Assembly: GCA_016209995.1 (NCBI GenBank)
Contig: JACQVC010000489.1
Coordinates: 1 to 14,111, forward strand
Origin: Gemmatimonadota bacterium
Lineage (GTDB): Bacteria; Gemmatimonadota; Gemmatimonadetes; Longimicrobiales; Gaopeijiaceae
DNA length: 14,111 nucleotides
Direction: 5' to 3'
A program made the translations under genes and the position numbers. Below are positions 5,579 to 12,878 of this stretch, piece by piece. The notes under the pieces are model-generated. The model ran no database searches, was not told the DNA's origin, and was given only the letters and a program-made list of their open reading frames with translations. The number at the start of each line of letters is the position of its first letter. Position 1 is the first letter of the stretch.

Positions 5579-7429
5579 ATGCGTTTCTACGCTCGGATTC
5601 TGGCGTACCTCGGGCCCTACCTGGGCACGCTCGCCGCGGCGGTAGCGGCCAGCCTGGCCTTCGCGGCGCTCGATGCGTTCAGCCTGGTCATGCTGATCCC
5701 GTTCCTGCGCGCGCTGTTCAGCGAGGCGCCCGTCGCGACCGGCGCGAGTGGCGAGGCGGCGCTCGAGGGCGTGATCCGGGCGACGCTGGCGCTCTTCGTC
5801 GATTTGGACGCGAGCCCGGAGCGGCTGCTAGCCGCGATCATCGTGTTCATCCTCATCGTTTTCATCCTGAAGAACCTGTTCGACTTCCTGCAGAACTACC
5901 TCGTGGTCAGGATCGAGCAGGCGGTGACGCGCGATCTGCGCAACCAGCTTTACGACCACCTGCTGGATCTCGACCTCGCCTTCTTCATTCGTACCAAGGT
6001 GGGGCAGATCGTCTCGCGGCTGACCACGGACGTGGAACAGCTCCGCACCCTCGTGACGCGCCACATCACGAAGCTGATCGCTTCGTTTCTCCAGATCCTC
6101 GCCACGACGCTCACGCTGGTGGCCATCTCGCTGCGGCTCACGTTAGTCGCCTTCGTGGTGCTGCCGGCGATGTTCGCGATGTGGGGCCGGCTACTGCGCA
6201 AGCTTCGCAAGGCGGATCGTCGAGTGCTGGACCTGGCCGGGGAGATGAGCAGCCGTATCCAGGAGTCGATGAGCGCGGTGCGGCTGGTGAAAGTGTCGGC
6301 CGCCGAGGAGCACGAGCGCACTCGGTTCCGCGCGCTGAGTCGCTCGTACTTCAGCACGTTCGTGCGCACGGAAGCGCTGCGCGCGCTCGCGGGGCCGATC
6401 ACCGAGATGCTGGGCGCGCTCGGCACGGTGGTGATCCTGTGGTACGGCAGCCGGCTGGTCCTGACCGAGCAGTCCATCGACGCGGCGGCCTTTCTGGCCT
6501 TCCTTGCGCTCAGCATGAAGCTCTACCAACCGGTGAAATGGCTGAGCAAGCTCCCCTCGTTGGTGCAACCTGGTCTCGCCGCGACGGATCGGATCTTCGA
6601 GTTCCTGGACACGCATTATGCGATTCGCGACGCCGAGGGAGCGCTGGAGTGGTCGGGTGCCGCGCAGGAGGTAGCGTACGAGTCCGTGAGCTTCGAGTAT
6701 CGGCGCGGCGAACCGGTACTGCGCGACATCGATCTGCGCGTGGCGAGCGGGACGGTCGTGGCGCTGGTGGGTCCGAGCGGCGCGGGAAAGACCACGCTGG
6801 TCGACCTGCTGGCGCGCCTGTACGATCCGACGGCGGGTCGCATCACGATCGCTGGCCGTGACATTCGCTCCTTCACGGTGCGGAGCCTGCGCCGCAACCT
6901 GGGGATCGTCACGCAGGACACCGTGCTGTTCCACGATACGGTGCGGGCTAACATTGCCTACGGAAGAGCGGAGGCGACCGCCGAGGAGGTCGTGCGCGCC
7001 GCGAAGGCGGCCTACGCCCACGAGTTCATCGAGCTGCTCCCGCAGGGGTACGACACTGCGGTCGGCGAGCGCGGCACGGAGCTGTCCGGCGGCCAGCGCC
7101 AGCGGATCGCCATCGCGCGGGCGCTGCTGCGGAACCCGCCGATCCTCATTTTCGACGAGGCGACGAGCGCGCTCGACACGGAGGCCGAGCTGCTCGTGCA
7201 GCGAGCCATCGAGACGCTCCTCGCCGGGCGGACCGTGTTCGTGATCGCGCACCGGCTGTCGACCGTGCGGCGAGCGGATGTCATTCTGGTACTGGACAAG
7301 GGTCGCATCGTGGAGCGAGGCCGTCACGACCAACTGCTGGCTGCCGGCGGGCTTTACCGTCGGCTCTACGAGATGCAGTTCGCGGCCGAAAAACCGGCCC
7401 CCGCCGAGACGGCGGCCCTGTCGCGGTGA
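5579..7429 (+). CDS. msbA: MsbA-type ABC exporter (membrane and ATPase domains fused)
   Basis: The 616-residue half-transporter works as a homodimer and flips a lipid-linked substrate across the inner membrane using ATP. The membrane part (about 1-330) has six predicted helices, including 17-44, 84-110, 165-200 and 268-312. The ATPase domain (about 362-600) is complete: Walker A GPSGAGKTT at 398-406 (Lys404), Q-loop Gln446, signature LSGGQ at 502-506, Walker B ILIFDE at 522-527 (Glu527), D-loop SALD and switch His558. Length and domain order fit MsbA, which moves lipid A-core, but the wider family includes lipid-linked oligosaccharide and drug exporters. The next gene is an LpxL-type acyltransferase whose GTG start overlaps this stop codon, and the pairing supports lipid A or a similar glycolipid as substrate. 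This gene probably heads the envelope operon. Confidence 0.92.
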   Translation: MRFYARILAYLGPYLGTLAAAVAASLAFAALDAFSLVMLIPFLRALFSEAPVATGASGEAALEGVIRATLALFVDLDASPERLLAAIIVFILIVFILKNLFDFLQNYLVVRIEQAVTRDLRNQLYDHLLDLDLAFFIRTKVGQIVSRLTTDVEQLRTLVTRHITKLIASFLQILATTLTLVAISLRLTLVAFVVLPAMFAMWGRLLRKLRKADRRVLDLAGEMSSRIQESMSAVRLVKVSAAEEHERTRFRALSRSYFSTFVRTEALRALAGPITEMLGALGTVVILWYGSRLVLTEQSIDAAAFLAFLALSMKLYQPVKWLSKLPSLVQPGLAATDRIFEFLDTHYAIRDAEGALEWSGAAQEVAYESVSFEYRRGEPVLRDIDLRVASGTVVALVGPSGAGKTTLVDLLARLYDPTAGRITIAGRDIRSFTVRSLRRNLGIVTQDTVLFHDTVRANIAYGRAEATAEEVVRAAKAAYAHEFIELLPQGYDTAVGERGTELSGGQRQRIAIARALLRNPPILIFDEATSALDTEAELLVQRAIETLLAGRTVFVIAHRLSTVRRADVILVLDKGRIVERGRHDQLLAAGGLYRRLYEMQFAAEKPAPAETAALSR

Positions 7430-8346
7430 GGCCTCCAGCCGTCAGCCACCGTCTCGAGTACGCGGGGTTTCGTCTCGCGGCCTGGCTGGCTTCCGCGTTT
7501 CCCGAATCCCTGGCGCTCCGGTGCGGCGCCGCCCTCGGCACGCTTACGTATCGCCTGGTTCGCATTCGCCGCGCCGACGTGGAGCGGCACCTGGCTTGCG
7601 TGTTTCCAGAGCGTCCGGAATCATGGCGGCGCGCAGTAGCCCTGGCCTGCTACCGGCACCTGGGTCGTGAGGGCATGGCGCTGCTGCGCCTCGCGCGACT
7701 CGGGCGCGAGGAGATCGTGGCGCGCACACCGATCCAGGGGCTGGACGCGCTCACGCGGGCGATCGCGGAAGGACGAGGAGCTCTGGTTCTGACCGGCCAC
7801 CTGGGCAACTGGGAAATCGCCGCTGCCGCGCTCGCGGCCCGCGGCCTGCCGATCGACGTGGTGGCGCGCACGCAGGCGAATCCGCTTTTCGATCGCGCGC
7901 TCGGGGAGCTGCGCGAGCGTCTGGGCATGCGCGTGATCCGGCAGGCGGAGGCACCCCGTCAGGTGCTGCGGTCGCTGCGGGCCGGACGTGTGGTGGGGCT
8001 GCTCAGCGATCAGGACGCGCGCCGAGCCGGCGTCTTCGTGAAGTTCTGCGGAATGCCGGCCTCCACCGCGCGCGGCCCCGCGCTGTTCGCCCTGCGTGCC
8101 CGCGCTCCTGTCTTCGTCGGCGTGGCTCTGCGTCCGGCAGGCGGCGGCGCGACCTACGACTTGCGGCTGCGGGAAGTCGCCGTGCATCCGTCCGGTGTCG
8201 TGGACGAGGACGTGCGGCGCATCACGCAGGCGCACGTGCAGGTGCTCGAGGATTTCGTGCGCGAGGCGCCCTCACAATATTTTTGGCAGCACCGGCGCTG
8301 GAAGACGCGCCCGGTCCAGGAACAGGCATCTGGGAGGCAGGTATAA
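7426..8346 (+). CDS. LpxL/HtrB-family lysophospholipid (lipid A) acyltransferase
   Basis: This family transfers fatty acyl chains onto lipid A precursors or related glycolipids at the inner membrane. The 306-residue protein has a hydrophobic N-terminal segment (about 13-45), then the catalytic motif TGHLGNWE with His125 and Glu130 in the H-x4-D/E spacing. Further family signatures are ARTQANPLFDRALGELR at 147-163, LLSDQDARRAGVFVKFCGMP at 192-211 and the terminal HRRWKTRP at 289-296. The start is GTG at 7426, overlapping the exporter's TGA as GTGA, so translation is very likely coupled to the exporter. Which acyl chain and which position it acylates cannot be read from the sequence, and PIM-type acyltransferases share these motifs. 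Together with the exporter it argues for lipid A or an equivalent glycolipid. Confidence 0.9.
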   Translation: MRPPAVSHRLEYAGFRLAAWLASAFPESLALRCGAALGTLTYRLVRIRRADVERHLACVFPERPESWRRAVALACYRHLGREGMALLRLARLGREEIVARTPIQGLDALTRAIAEGRGALVLTGHLGNWEIAAAALAARGLPIDVVARTQANPLFDRALGELRERLGMRVIRQAEAPRQVLRSLRAGRVVGLLSDQDARRAGVFVKFCGMPASTARGPALFALRARAPVFVGVALRPAGGGATYDLRLREVAVHPSGVVDEDVRRITQAHVQVLEDFVREAPSQYFWQHRRWKTRPVQEQASGRQV

Positions 8347-8351
8347 GCTGG

Positions 8352-8387
8352 AGAGATCAGAACGGTGGCGGCTGATCCCCGATCTCT
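8352..8387 (+). other. Competing stem-loops between acyltransferase and GT2 genes
   Basis: AGAGATC (8352-8358) can pair with GATCTCT (8381-8387), while GATCAG (8355-8360) can pair with CTGATC (8372-8377). The two stems share bases and so exclude each other. There is no U-tract. The hairpin may slow or process the mRNA in the 76-base gap, one of the longest in the operon, or may be chance. Confidence 0.25.
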
Positions 8388-8422
8388 GACTGCCAACTGC
8401 TACGCGGAGACTACACCCGGGC

Positions 8423-9172
8423 GTGATCTACATCTGCATCCCCGCTCACAATGAGGAGCGGACCATCGGCGTGCTGCTCTGGAAGGTGCGCCGAGTGATG
8501 GGCGAGTTTGGACGGGATTACGAGCTGCTCGTTTTCGACGATTCGTCCACGGATCGTACGGGAGAGGTTCTGGCCCGCTACGCTTCGGTGTTGCCCCTGA
8601 CCGTACGGCAGAGCTCGACGCGCCTGGGTTATGGCGGCGCGCTGGAAGCCCTGGTGCGGGAGGCGGTCGCACAGGCAACGTACCCGAAGCGGGACATCGC
8701 GATCGTGCTCCAGGGGGACTTCACGGAGAGCCCGGAGGACGTTGTCGCACTGGTGAAGCTCATCGAGGGGGGCGCCGACATCGCGGCAGGACAGGCCGTT
8801 CGCAACGGAAGTCCGCCGCGGGGAGTCCGGCTCGTGAGGTGGATGCTGCCGCTCTTCATGCCACGCGTCTACCGCAATGCGCCCGTGTCCGATCCGGCGT
8901 CCGGGTTCCGAGCCTACCGGATCATCGTGTTGAAAAAGGCGCTCGAGGGAAGCGGCGAAAGACTTCTGCACAGCATGGGCTGGGCGGCGAACATCGAGCT
9001 GCTGCATGCGGTGGCGCGACATGCCCGTCGCATCGAGGAGGCCCCCGTCCGTCTCACGTACCACCTGCGGGCCAGGCCGTCGCGCTTCCGTCCGGTCACG
9101 ACGGTTCGTCAGATCGTCGCGCTGGCCCGGCAGACTCGACTCGGTCAGCCCCGCGAGCCAGCCGAGGAGTGA
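8423..9172 (+). CDS. Family 2 glycosyltransferase (dolichol-phosphate-mannose synthase-like)
   Basis: This is a 249-residue single-domain GT-A glycosyltransferase without a membrane helix, probably acting at the cytoplasmic face of the inner membrane. The nucleotide-binding start is canonical (IYICIPAHNEERTIG; FDDSSTDRT with Asp39/Asp40). An RLGYGGALEALVREA segment and SDPASGFRAYR (156-166) also fit GT2 polyprenyl-phosphate sugar transferases. The usual metal-binding DxD is replaced by Gln97-Gly98-Asp99 in VLQGDFTESPED, so only the second Asp remains. The start is GTG at 8423; GGAG at 8406-8409 is 13 bases upstream, rather far. The next gene begins 4 bases after the stop. The role is inferred from context: adding a sugar to a lipid carrier or glycolipid for the envelope. 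Donor and acceptor are unknown. Confidence 0.87.
   Translation: MIYICIPAHNEERTIGVLLWKVRRVMGEFGRDYELLVFDDSSTDRTGEVLARYASVLPLTVRQSSTRLGYGGALEALVREAVAQATYPKRDIAIVLQGDFTESPEDVVALVKLIEGGADIAAGQAVRNGSPPRGVRLVRWMLPLFMPRVYRNAPVSDPASGFRAYRIIVLKKALEGSGERLLHSMGWAANIELLHAVARHARRIEEAPVRLTYHLRARPSRFRPVTTVRQIVALARQTRLGQPREPAEE
9164..9169 (+). promoter_or_regulatory. Ribosome binding site of the DUF3108 gene
   Basis: GAGGAG, within the last codons of the GT2 gene, lies 7 bases before the ATG at 9177. It favours that start over upstream in-frame ATGs, which would remove the signal peptide from the N-terminus. Confidence 0.7.
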
Positions 9173-9176
9173 GACG

Positions 9177-10007
9177 ATGGCGTTTGCCCGGGCGGTGCTT
9201 GTCGCCGCCGCCCTCGTGTTTGGCGGGAGCGGAACCGTCGCGGCGCAGACTGCGGGGTCAGGGGACGTCGTAGCGAACCGCGGACCCGCGCCTGTGCCGT
9301 TTGGTCCGGGTGAGCTGCTCTTGTATCGGGTCAAGCTCGGGGCCGTGACCGCGGGGAACGGCAGCATGGCCGTGCTCGGGCTCGACACCGTGCGCGGCCG
9401 GCAGACCTACCGGGTGCGGCTCAACGTGGACGGACGCGTTCTTTTCTTCTCGGTTCACGACACGCTGCAGTCCTGGATCGACACGCAGGCGCTGCACAGC
9501 CTGCGCTTCCAGCAGGACCAGAAAGAGGTGCGCTACGAACGCCATCGCAGCATCGACTTCTTTCCCGAGACGATGCGGTGGGTGATGAACGACGGACAGG
9601 AGGAGGGTCCGCTCGCGAACTCGGCGCCGCTGGATGACGTTTCCTTCGTGTACTACGTGCGCACGCTTCCTCTGGAGCCCGGCCAGAAGTACACGCTGGA
9701 TCGCTATTACAGACAGAGCGGCAACCCGGTGGTCATCGAGGTTCTCAAGCGCGACGAGGTGAAGGTTCCGGCCGGGACGTTCCAGACCATAGTGGTTCGC
9801 CCCACCATTCAGACCCGGGGGCTTTTCTCGCGAGGCGGCAAGGCCGAGATCTACTTCACCGATGACGAGCGGCGATTGGTCGTGAAGCTGAAGTCGAGCG
9901 TGCCGCTGATCGGGGAGCTGACCCTCGAGCTGCAAAGCTATCAGCCTGGGACTCCGCTGCCGACGGGCCATACGGGCGGCACCGGCATCCCCGCTCCCGA
10001 ACCTTGA
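9177..10007 (+). CDS. Exported DUF3108 domain protein
   Basis: The start at 9177 gives a 276-residue protein with a clean signal peptide (MAFARAVLVAAALVFGGSGTVAAQ, predicted cut near 23/24) and a GAGGAG ribosome binding site. A longer frame opens at 9006 but lies inside the GT2 gene and would bury the signal peptide. The mature part is beta-rich and matches DUF3108: FGPGELLLYRVKLGAVTAG at about 42-60, a Tyr/Arg-rich middle (VRYERHRSIDFFPE), KVPAGTFQTIVVRPTIQTRG at 196-215, and a final strand set ending GELTLELQSYQPG. It carries no lipobox Cys and is probably periplasmic or outer membrane-associated. DUF3108 has no established reaction. Its position between two glycosyltransferases suggests a part in envelope glycolipid handling, but that is inference. 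Confidence 0.87.
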   Translation: MAFARAVLVAAALVFGGSGTVAAQTAGSGDVVANRGPAPVPFGPGELLLYRVKLGAVTAGNGSMAVLGLDTVRGRQTYRVRLNVDGRVLFFSVHDTLQSWIDTQALHSLRFQQDQKEVRYERHRSIDFFPETMRWVMNDGQEEGPLANSAPLDDVSFVYYVRTLPLEPGQKYTLDRYYRQSGNPVVIEVLKRDEVKVPAGTFQTIVVRPTIQTRGLFSRGGKAEIYFTDDERRLVVKLKSSVPLIGELTLELQSYQPGTPLPTGHTGGTGIPAPEP

Positions 10008-11101
10008 GCGGGGCACACGACCCGGCGCCCGAGGCCCTACCCCAGGCGAACGTTCGTTCGCCCGGGGTCCCCGAGGCCGATCTCGCGCGCGTCCGCACGG
10101 TTCCGCTGAGCGAGCGGGAGAACAAGGTTCACGCGGACGCTTTCGCGGTGCCTCCCGGCGATGATCGCAGCTTCCGCGCCTTCCTCGATTCCCTGCCACG
10201 CATCCTGCAGGCCACGAGTCTGCGGGCCATTGCCCGGGCGATCGTGAATGCGGTCAGGGCGGAGCGGGCCGTGCTCTGGATGATCGGTGGCCACGTGATC
10301 AAGACGGGACTCGCTCCTCTGCTCATTCGCATGCTGGAGCGCCGCGCAGTCACGCTGATCGCCATGAACGGCTCGGCCGCGATCCACGACTTCGAGCTCG
10401 CGCGCTGGGGCGCCACATCCGAGGATGTCGAGGCCGGCCTGGCCGATGGCACGTTCGGAATGTGGGAGGAGACGGGTCGGGAGTTCAACACGGCGATCGT
10501 CGCGGGTTGGGGGGCAGGGGTGGGTCTGGGTGAGGCGTTGGGCTCGGCGCTCGAGCGCGCGCCGGAGCTGGCCGCGCCCGACCGGTCCGTGCTGCTGGCG
10601 GCGCGCCGGCTCGGCGTCCCGGTCACCGTACACGCCGCGATCGGCGCGGACATTACCTACCAGCACCCGTCGGTGGATGGCGCGGCCATCGGCGCCTGCT
10701 CCATGCTGGATTTCCGGCGTCTGGCGGCCCACGTGGTCCAGCTCGATGAGGGCGGCGTCGCGCTGAACGTGGGCTCGGCCGTGATCATGCCCGAGGTCTT
10801 TCTCAAGGCGCTGACCGTGGCGCGCAACCTGAATGACGGACGGCCGCGGCGCTTCGTGACGGCGGATTTCGACATGATCCGCCACTATCGTCCTCGGGTG
10901 AACGTCGTCGAGCGGCCGACGCGCACCGGCGACGGAGTCGGGTACCAGATCACCGGGCACCATGAGATTCTCATTCCGCTTCTGGTGTGGGCCGTGGAAG
11001 AGTACCTGGCGGACGCCGGAAGTGATGAGGCGCTCGCCGCGCACGCCCCGATCCGTGAGGCCGCCCTGCCCGTTAGGCCACCCTCGGACCGCCGCCGCTG
11101 A
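10004..11101 (+). CDS. Deoxyhypusine synthase-like protein of unknown function
   Basis: The 365-residue protein resembles the NAD-dependent deoxyhypusine synthase fold. Recognisable blocks are GGHVIKTGLAPLLIRMLE (95-112), AMNGSAAIHDFELARWGATSEDV (starting at 120; equivalent to the enzyme's AGG-EED segment), ALNVGSAVIMPEVFLKAL (253-270), ADFDMIRHYRPRVNVVERPT (starting at 287) and YQITGHHEILIPLL (314-327). True deoxyhypusine synthases need a His in a GGG-PKHH motif and a Lys in the C-terminal substrate pocket. Here the corresponding stretches lack both, and there is no Lys after Lys268. Since bacteria also lack the usual eIF5A target, deoxyhypusine formation is unlikely. The chosen start is TTG at 10004, overlapping the DUF3108 stop as TTGA; no ribosome binding site is visible, so the first 30-50 residues are uncertain (GTG at 10148 is an alternative). 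Its place among envelope genes suggests a role there. Confidence 0.8.
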   Translation: MSGAHDPAPEALPQANVRSPGVPEADLARVRTVPLSERENKVHADAFAVPPGDDRSFRAFLDSLPRILQATSLRAIARAIVNAVRAERAVLWMIGGHVIKTGLAPLLIRMLERRAVTLIAMNGSAAIHDFELARWGATSEDVEAGLADGTFGMWEETGREFNTAIVAGWGAGVGLGEALGSALERAPELAAPDRSVLLAARRLGVPVTVHAAIGADITYQHPSVDGAAIGACSMLDFRRLAAHVVQLDEGGVALNVGSAVIMPEVFLKALTVARNLNDGRPRRFVTADFDMIRHYRPRVNVVERPTRTGDGVGYQITGHHEILIPLLVWAVEEYLADAGSDEALAAHAPIREAALPVRPPSDRRR

Positions 11102-11128
11102 GCGGAGCGACCTGCTGAATCCGTCGCC

Positions 11129-11677
11129 ATGAACGTGAATCTGCGCTGGATCCGGCTCAGGCTCGTCTGGCTGCTCGTCCCCCCTTTCTTCTACTTCGCT
11201 CGTCCAACGTTGCCCCTGCTGGCCGTTGGGCTCGCATGGGCGATCCCCGGAGCGCTGATCCGGGCCTGGGGTGCGGGGGTCCTCGACAAGGATCGCGTGC
11301 TGGCCGTGTCGGGGCCCTTCGCGTACACGCGCAATCCGCTCTACCTCGGTACGCTTCTGGTCGGGCTCGGCGTTACCGTCGCGGGCGGGCGTCCCGGGTT
11401 CGTGATCGCGTTCGCCGCGTTCTTCGCGCTGGTGTACACTCGCACGATGCGACACGAGGAACGCTGGCTGGAAGAGCGCTTCGGCGACGAGTTCCGTGTC
11501 TACGCTCGCCACGTGCCGCTCCTGGTGCCGCGTCTGCGGCCGTTCCGTCCCGAAGTTTCGGCGGCGGCCGCTCCGACGACCCTCCGCTTCGAGCTGAAGC
11601 GCTATCTGGGGAATCGGGAGTACCAGACCGCGCTCGGCATTCTCGCCGGCTTCCTCGGGCTGGCCGTGCTGCTCTGA
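11129..11677 (+). CDS. ICMT/PEMT-type membrane methyltransferase
   Basis: The 182-residue membrane protein belongs to the isoprenylcysteine carboxyl methyltransferase/phospholipid methyltransferase family, which uses S-adenosylmethionine. Visible signatures are SGPFAYTRNPLYLGTLLVG (61-79), the RNP-containing SAM-binding region, and RHEERWLEERFGDEFRVYAR (108-127) in the C-terminal amphipathic part. There are membrane segments at about 12-48, 71-88 and 88-104, and another hydrophobic segment at the C-terminus (about 168-182) after a basic RFELKRYLGNREYQ linker. Bacterial members modify lipids, quinones or small molecules, and the substrate cannot be told from sequence. It follows the deoxyhypusine synthase-like gene by 27 bp and precedes the GT4 gene by 32 bp. 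No good ribosome binding site is seen before the ATG. Confidence 0.87.
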   Translation: MNVNLRWIRLRLVWLLVPPFFYFARPTLPLLAVGLAWAIPGALIRAWGAGVLDKDRVLAVSGPFAYTRNPLYLGTLLVGLGVTVAGGRPGFVIAFAAFFALVYTRTMRHEERWLEERFGDEFRVYARHVPLLVPRLRPFRPEVSAAAAPTTLRFELKRYLGNREYQTALGILAGFLGLAVLL

Positions 11678-11709
11678 GCGACTGCCGGACGATTCGGAAC
11701 GTCCCGGGT

Positions 11710-12816
11710 ATGGCCGTGACCCCGTCGTATATCGCCGCCCACAACGGCGCTCACATCTATGGGGGCGGCGAAAAATGGACGATCCTGCTCCTGGCCGCGC
11801 TGGCGCGGCGAGGGCATCGCGTGAAGCTGTTTTGCGCGGATGACATCGTGGCCGATCGTGCCGTGGATTGCGGAGTGGCAACGGAGCGCGTCCGGCTCCG
11901 TGGTGACTTCATGTTGACGGATGCCTGGCGCTTCGGGCGCGTGCTGCGGAGTCAGCGGCCCGACGCCGTGCTCCTCGCCACGTTCAGGAAGATCTGGCTG
12001 GGCGGACTGGCGTGTCGCTACGCGGGCGTGCCGCGTGTGGTCGTGCGCGTCGGGTTGTCCACGGATGTCCCTCGGAACCTGAAGTATGGCGTGACGCTGC
12101 GTCATCTCGCGGACTGCATCGTGCTGAACGCCGAGGAGATGCGGGGGCCGTTCCTGGCCCGGGCGCCCTACCTGGATCCCGGGCGAGTGCTCACGGTCTA
12201 CGACGGCGTGGATTTCTCTCCGGCCAGCATGACGCGCGACGCGGCTCGCGGGTCACTGGGTGTGCCGGCTCGTGCGTTCGTAGTCGGCGCCGTGGCTCGG
12301 CTTTCGCGCCAGAAGCGATTCGACCGGCTGCTGCACGCACTCGCCGAGCTGCCCCCGGAGGTCCATTGCGTCCTCGTAGGGGAAGGAGAGGCTGGCGAGC
12401 GAGAGGCTCTGGGCGCGCTGGCCGGCGAGCTGCAGCTCGCCGATCGAGTGCACTTCCCCGGCTTTCGTGCCGACGTGCCGAACGTGCTGGCGGCTTTCGA
12501 CCTTTTCGTGGTCAGCTCCGAGCGCGAAGGCATGAGCAACGCGATGCTCGAGGCGCTGACGGCCGGCGTGCCGGTGGTCAGCACGCCCGTGAGCGGCGCG
12601 CGCGAGGCCCTGGCCCCGCTGCCGGACGGCCGCCGCCCCGGGATCGTCACGGCTGGTTTCGCAGGCGGGGAGCTGAGCGCCGCGATCCGGCGGGTCATGT
12701 CGGATGCGACACTCCGCGCGGAGATGCGCGCGGCCGCGTTGGATCGCCCGGGCGACCGCTTCGGGTTCGAGCGCATGGTCGATCAGTGGGAAGATCTGCT
12801 CCTCGGGAATGGCTAG
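11710..12816 (+). CDS. Family 4 glycosyltransferase
   Basis: This is a 368-residue GT-B retaining glycosyltransferase. The N-terminal half includes the glycine-rich IYGGGEKWTILLLAALARRGH (starting at 16). The C-terminal Rossmann half begins at about 188 and shows VGAVARLSRQKRFDRLLHAL (192-211), VLVGEGEAGE (221-230), a RVHFPGFRADVPNVLAAFDLFV stretch starting at 246, and the E-x7-E motif with Glu273 and Glu281 in REGMSNAMLEAL. The sugar-nucleotide binding layout is complete. The frame stays open upstream to 11236, but that part overlaps the methyltransferase gene in another frame. ATG 11710 is the first start after its stop and gives a short N-terminus entering directly into the TPSY loop. The likely role is adding a sugar in LPS core or another surface glycan; donor and acceptor are unknown. 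Confidence 0.9.
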   Translation: MAVTPSYIAAHNGAHIYGGGEKWTILLLAALARRGHRVKLFCADDIVADRAVDCGVATERVRLRGDFMLTDAWRFGRVLRSQRPDAVLLATFRKIWLGGLACRYAGVPRVVVRVGLSTDVPRNLKYGVTLRHLADCIVLNAEEMRGPFLARAPYLDPGRVLTVYDGVDFSPASMTRDAARGSLGVPARAFVVGAVARLSRQKRFDRLLHALAELPPEVHCVLVGEGEAGEREALGALAGELQLADRVHFPGFRADVPNVLAAFDLFVVSSEREGMSNAMLEALTAGVPVVSTPVSGAREALAPLPDGRRPGIVTAGFAGGELSAAIRRVMSDATLRAEMRAAALDRPGDRFGFERMVDQWEDLLLGNG

Positions 12817-12864
12817 CTGGAGCCCGTGCGCCTGCACACCCCCTTCCTTCCGGCCGCCTTCCTG

Positions 12865-12870
12865 TAGATT
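12865..12870 (+). promoter_or_regulatory. -10 box close to the ABC-F start codon
   Basis: TAGATT ends 8 bases before the ATG at 12879, and the intervening CTCTTCCC is a pyrimidine run with no ribosome binding site. As with the exporter gene at 5579, this suggests a nearly leaderless transcript. No good -35 was seen. It would separate the ABC-F gene from the envelope operon. Confidence 0.35.
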
Positions 12871-12878
12871 CTCTTCCC

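Noticed and set aside
6191..7333. 380-codon minus-strand open frame
   Set aside because: It is antisense to the exporter's ATPase domain, whose Walker and signature motifs are intact. It has no recognisable motif and an Arg/His-rich composition.
9006..9176. Upstream extension of the DUF3108 frame
   Set aside because: It overlaps the conserved end of the GT2 gene and would place the signal peptide internally. The ATG at 9177 has a good ribosome binding site.
11236..11709. Upstream extension of the GT4 frame
   Set aside because: It runs in another frame through the methyltransferase gene, and its translation is Arg/Gly/Ala-rich without structure. GT4 family length is met from 11710.
10037..11881. 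614-codon minus-strand open frame
   Set aside because: It lies antisense to the deoxyhypusine synthase-like, methyltransferase and GT4 genes, all with clear family motifs. Its translation is Arg/Gly/His-rich and low in hydrophobic structure, typical of an antisense frame in GC-rich DNA.
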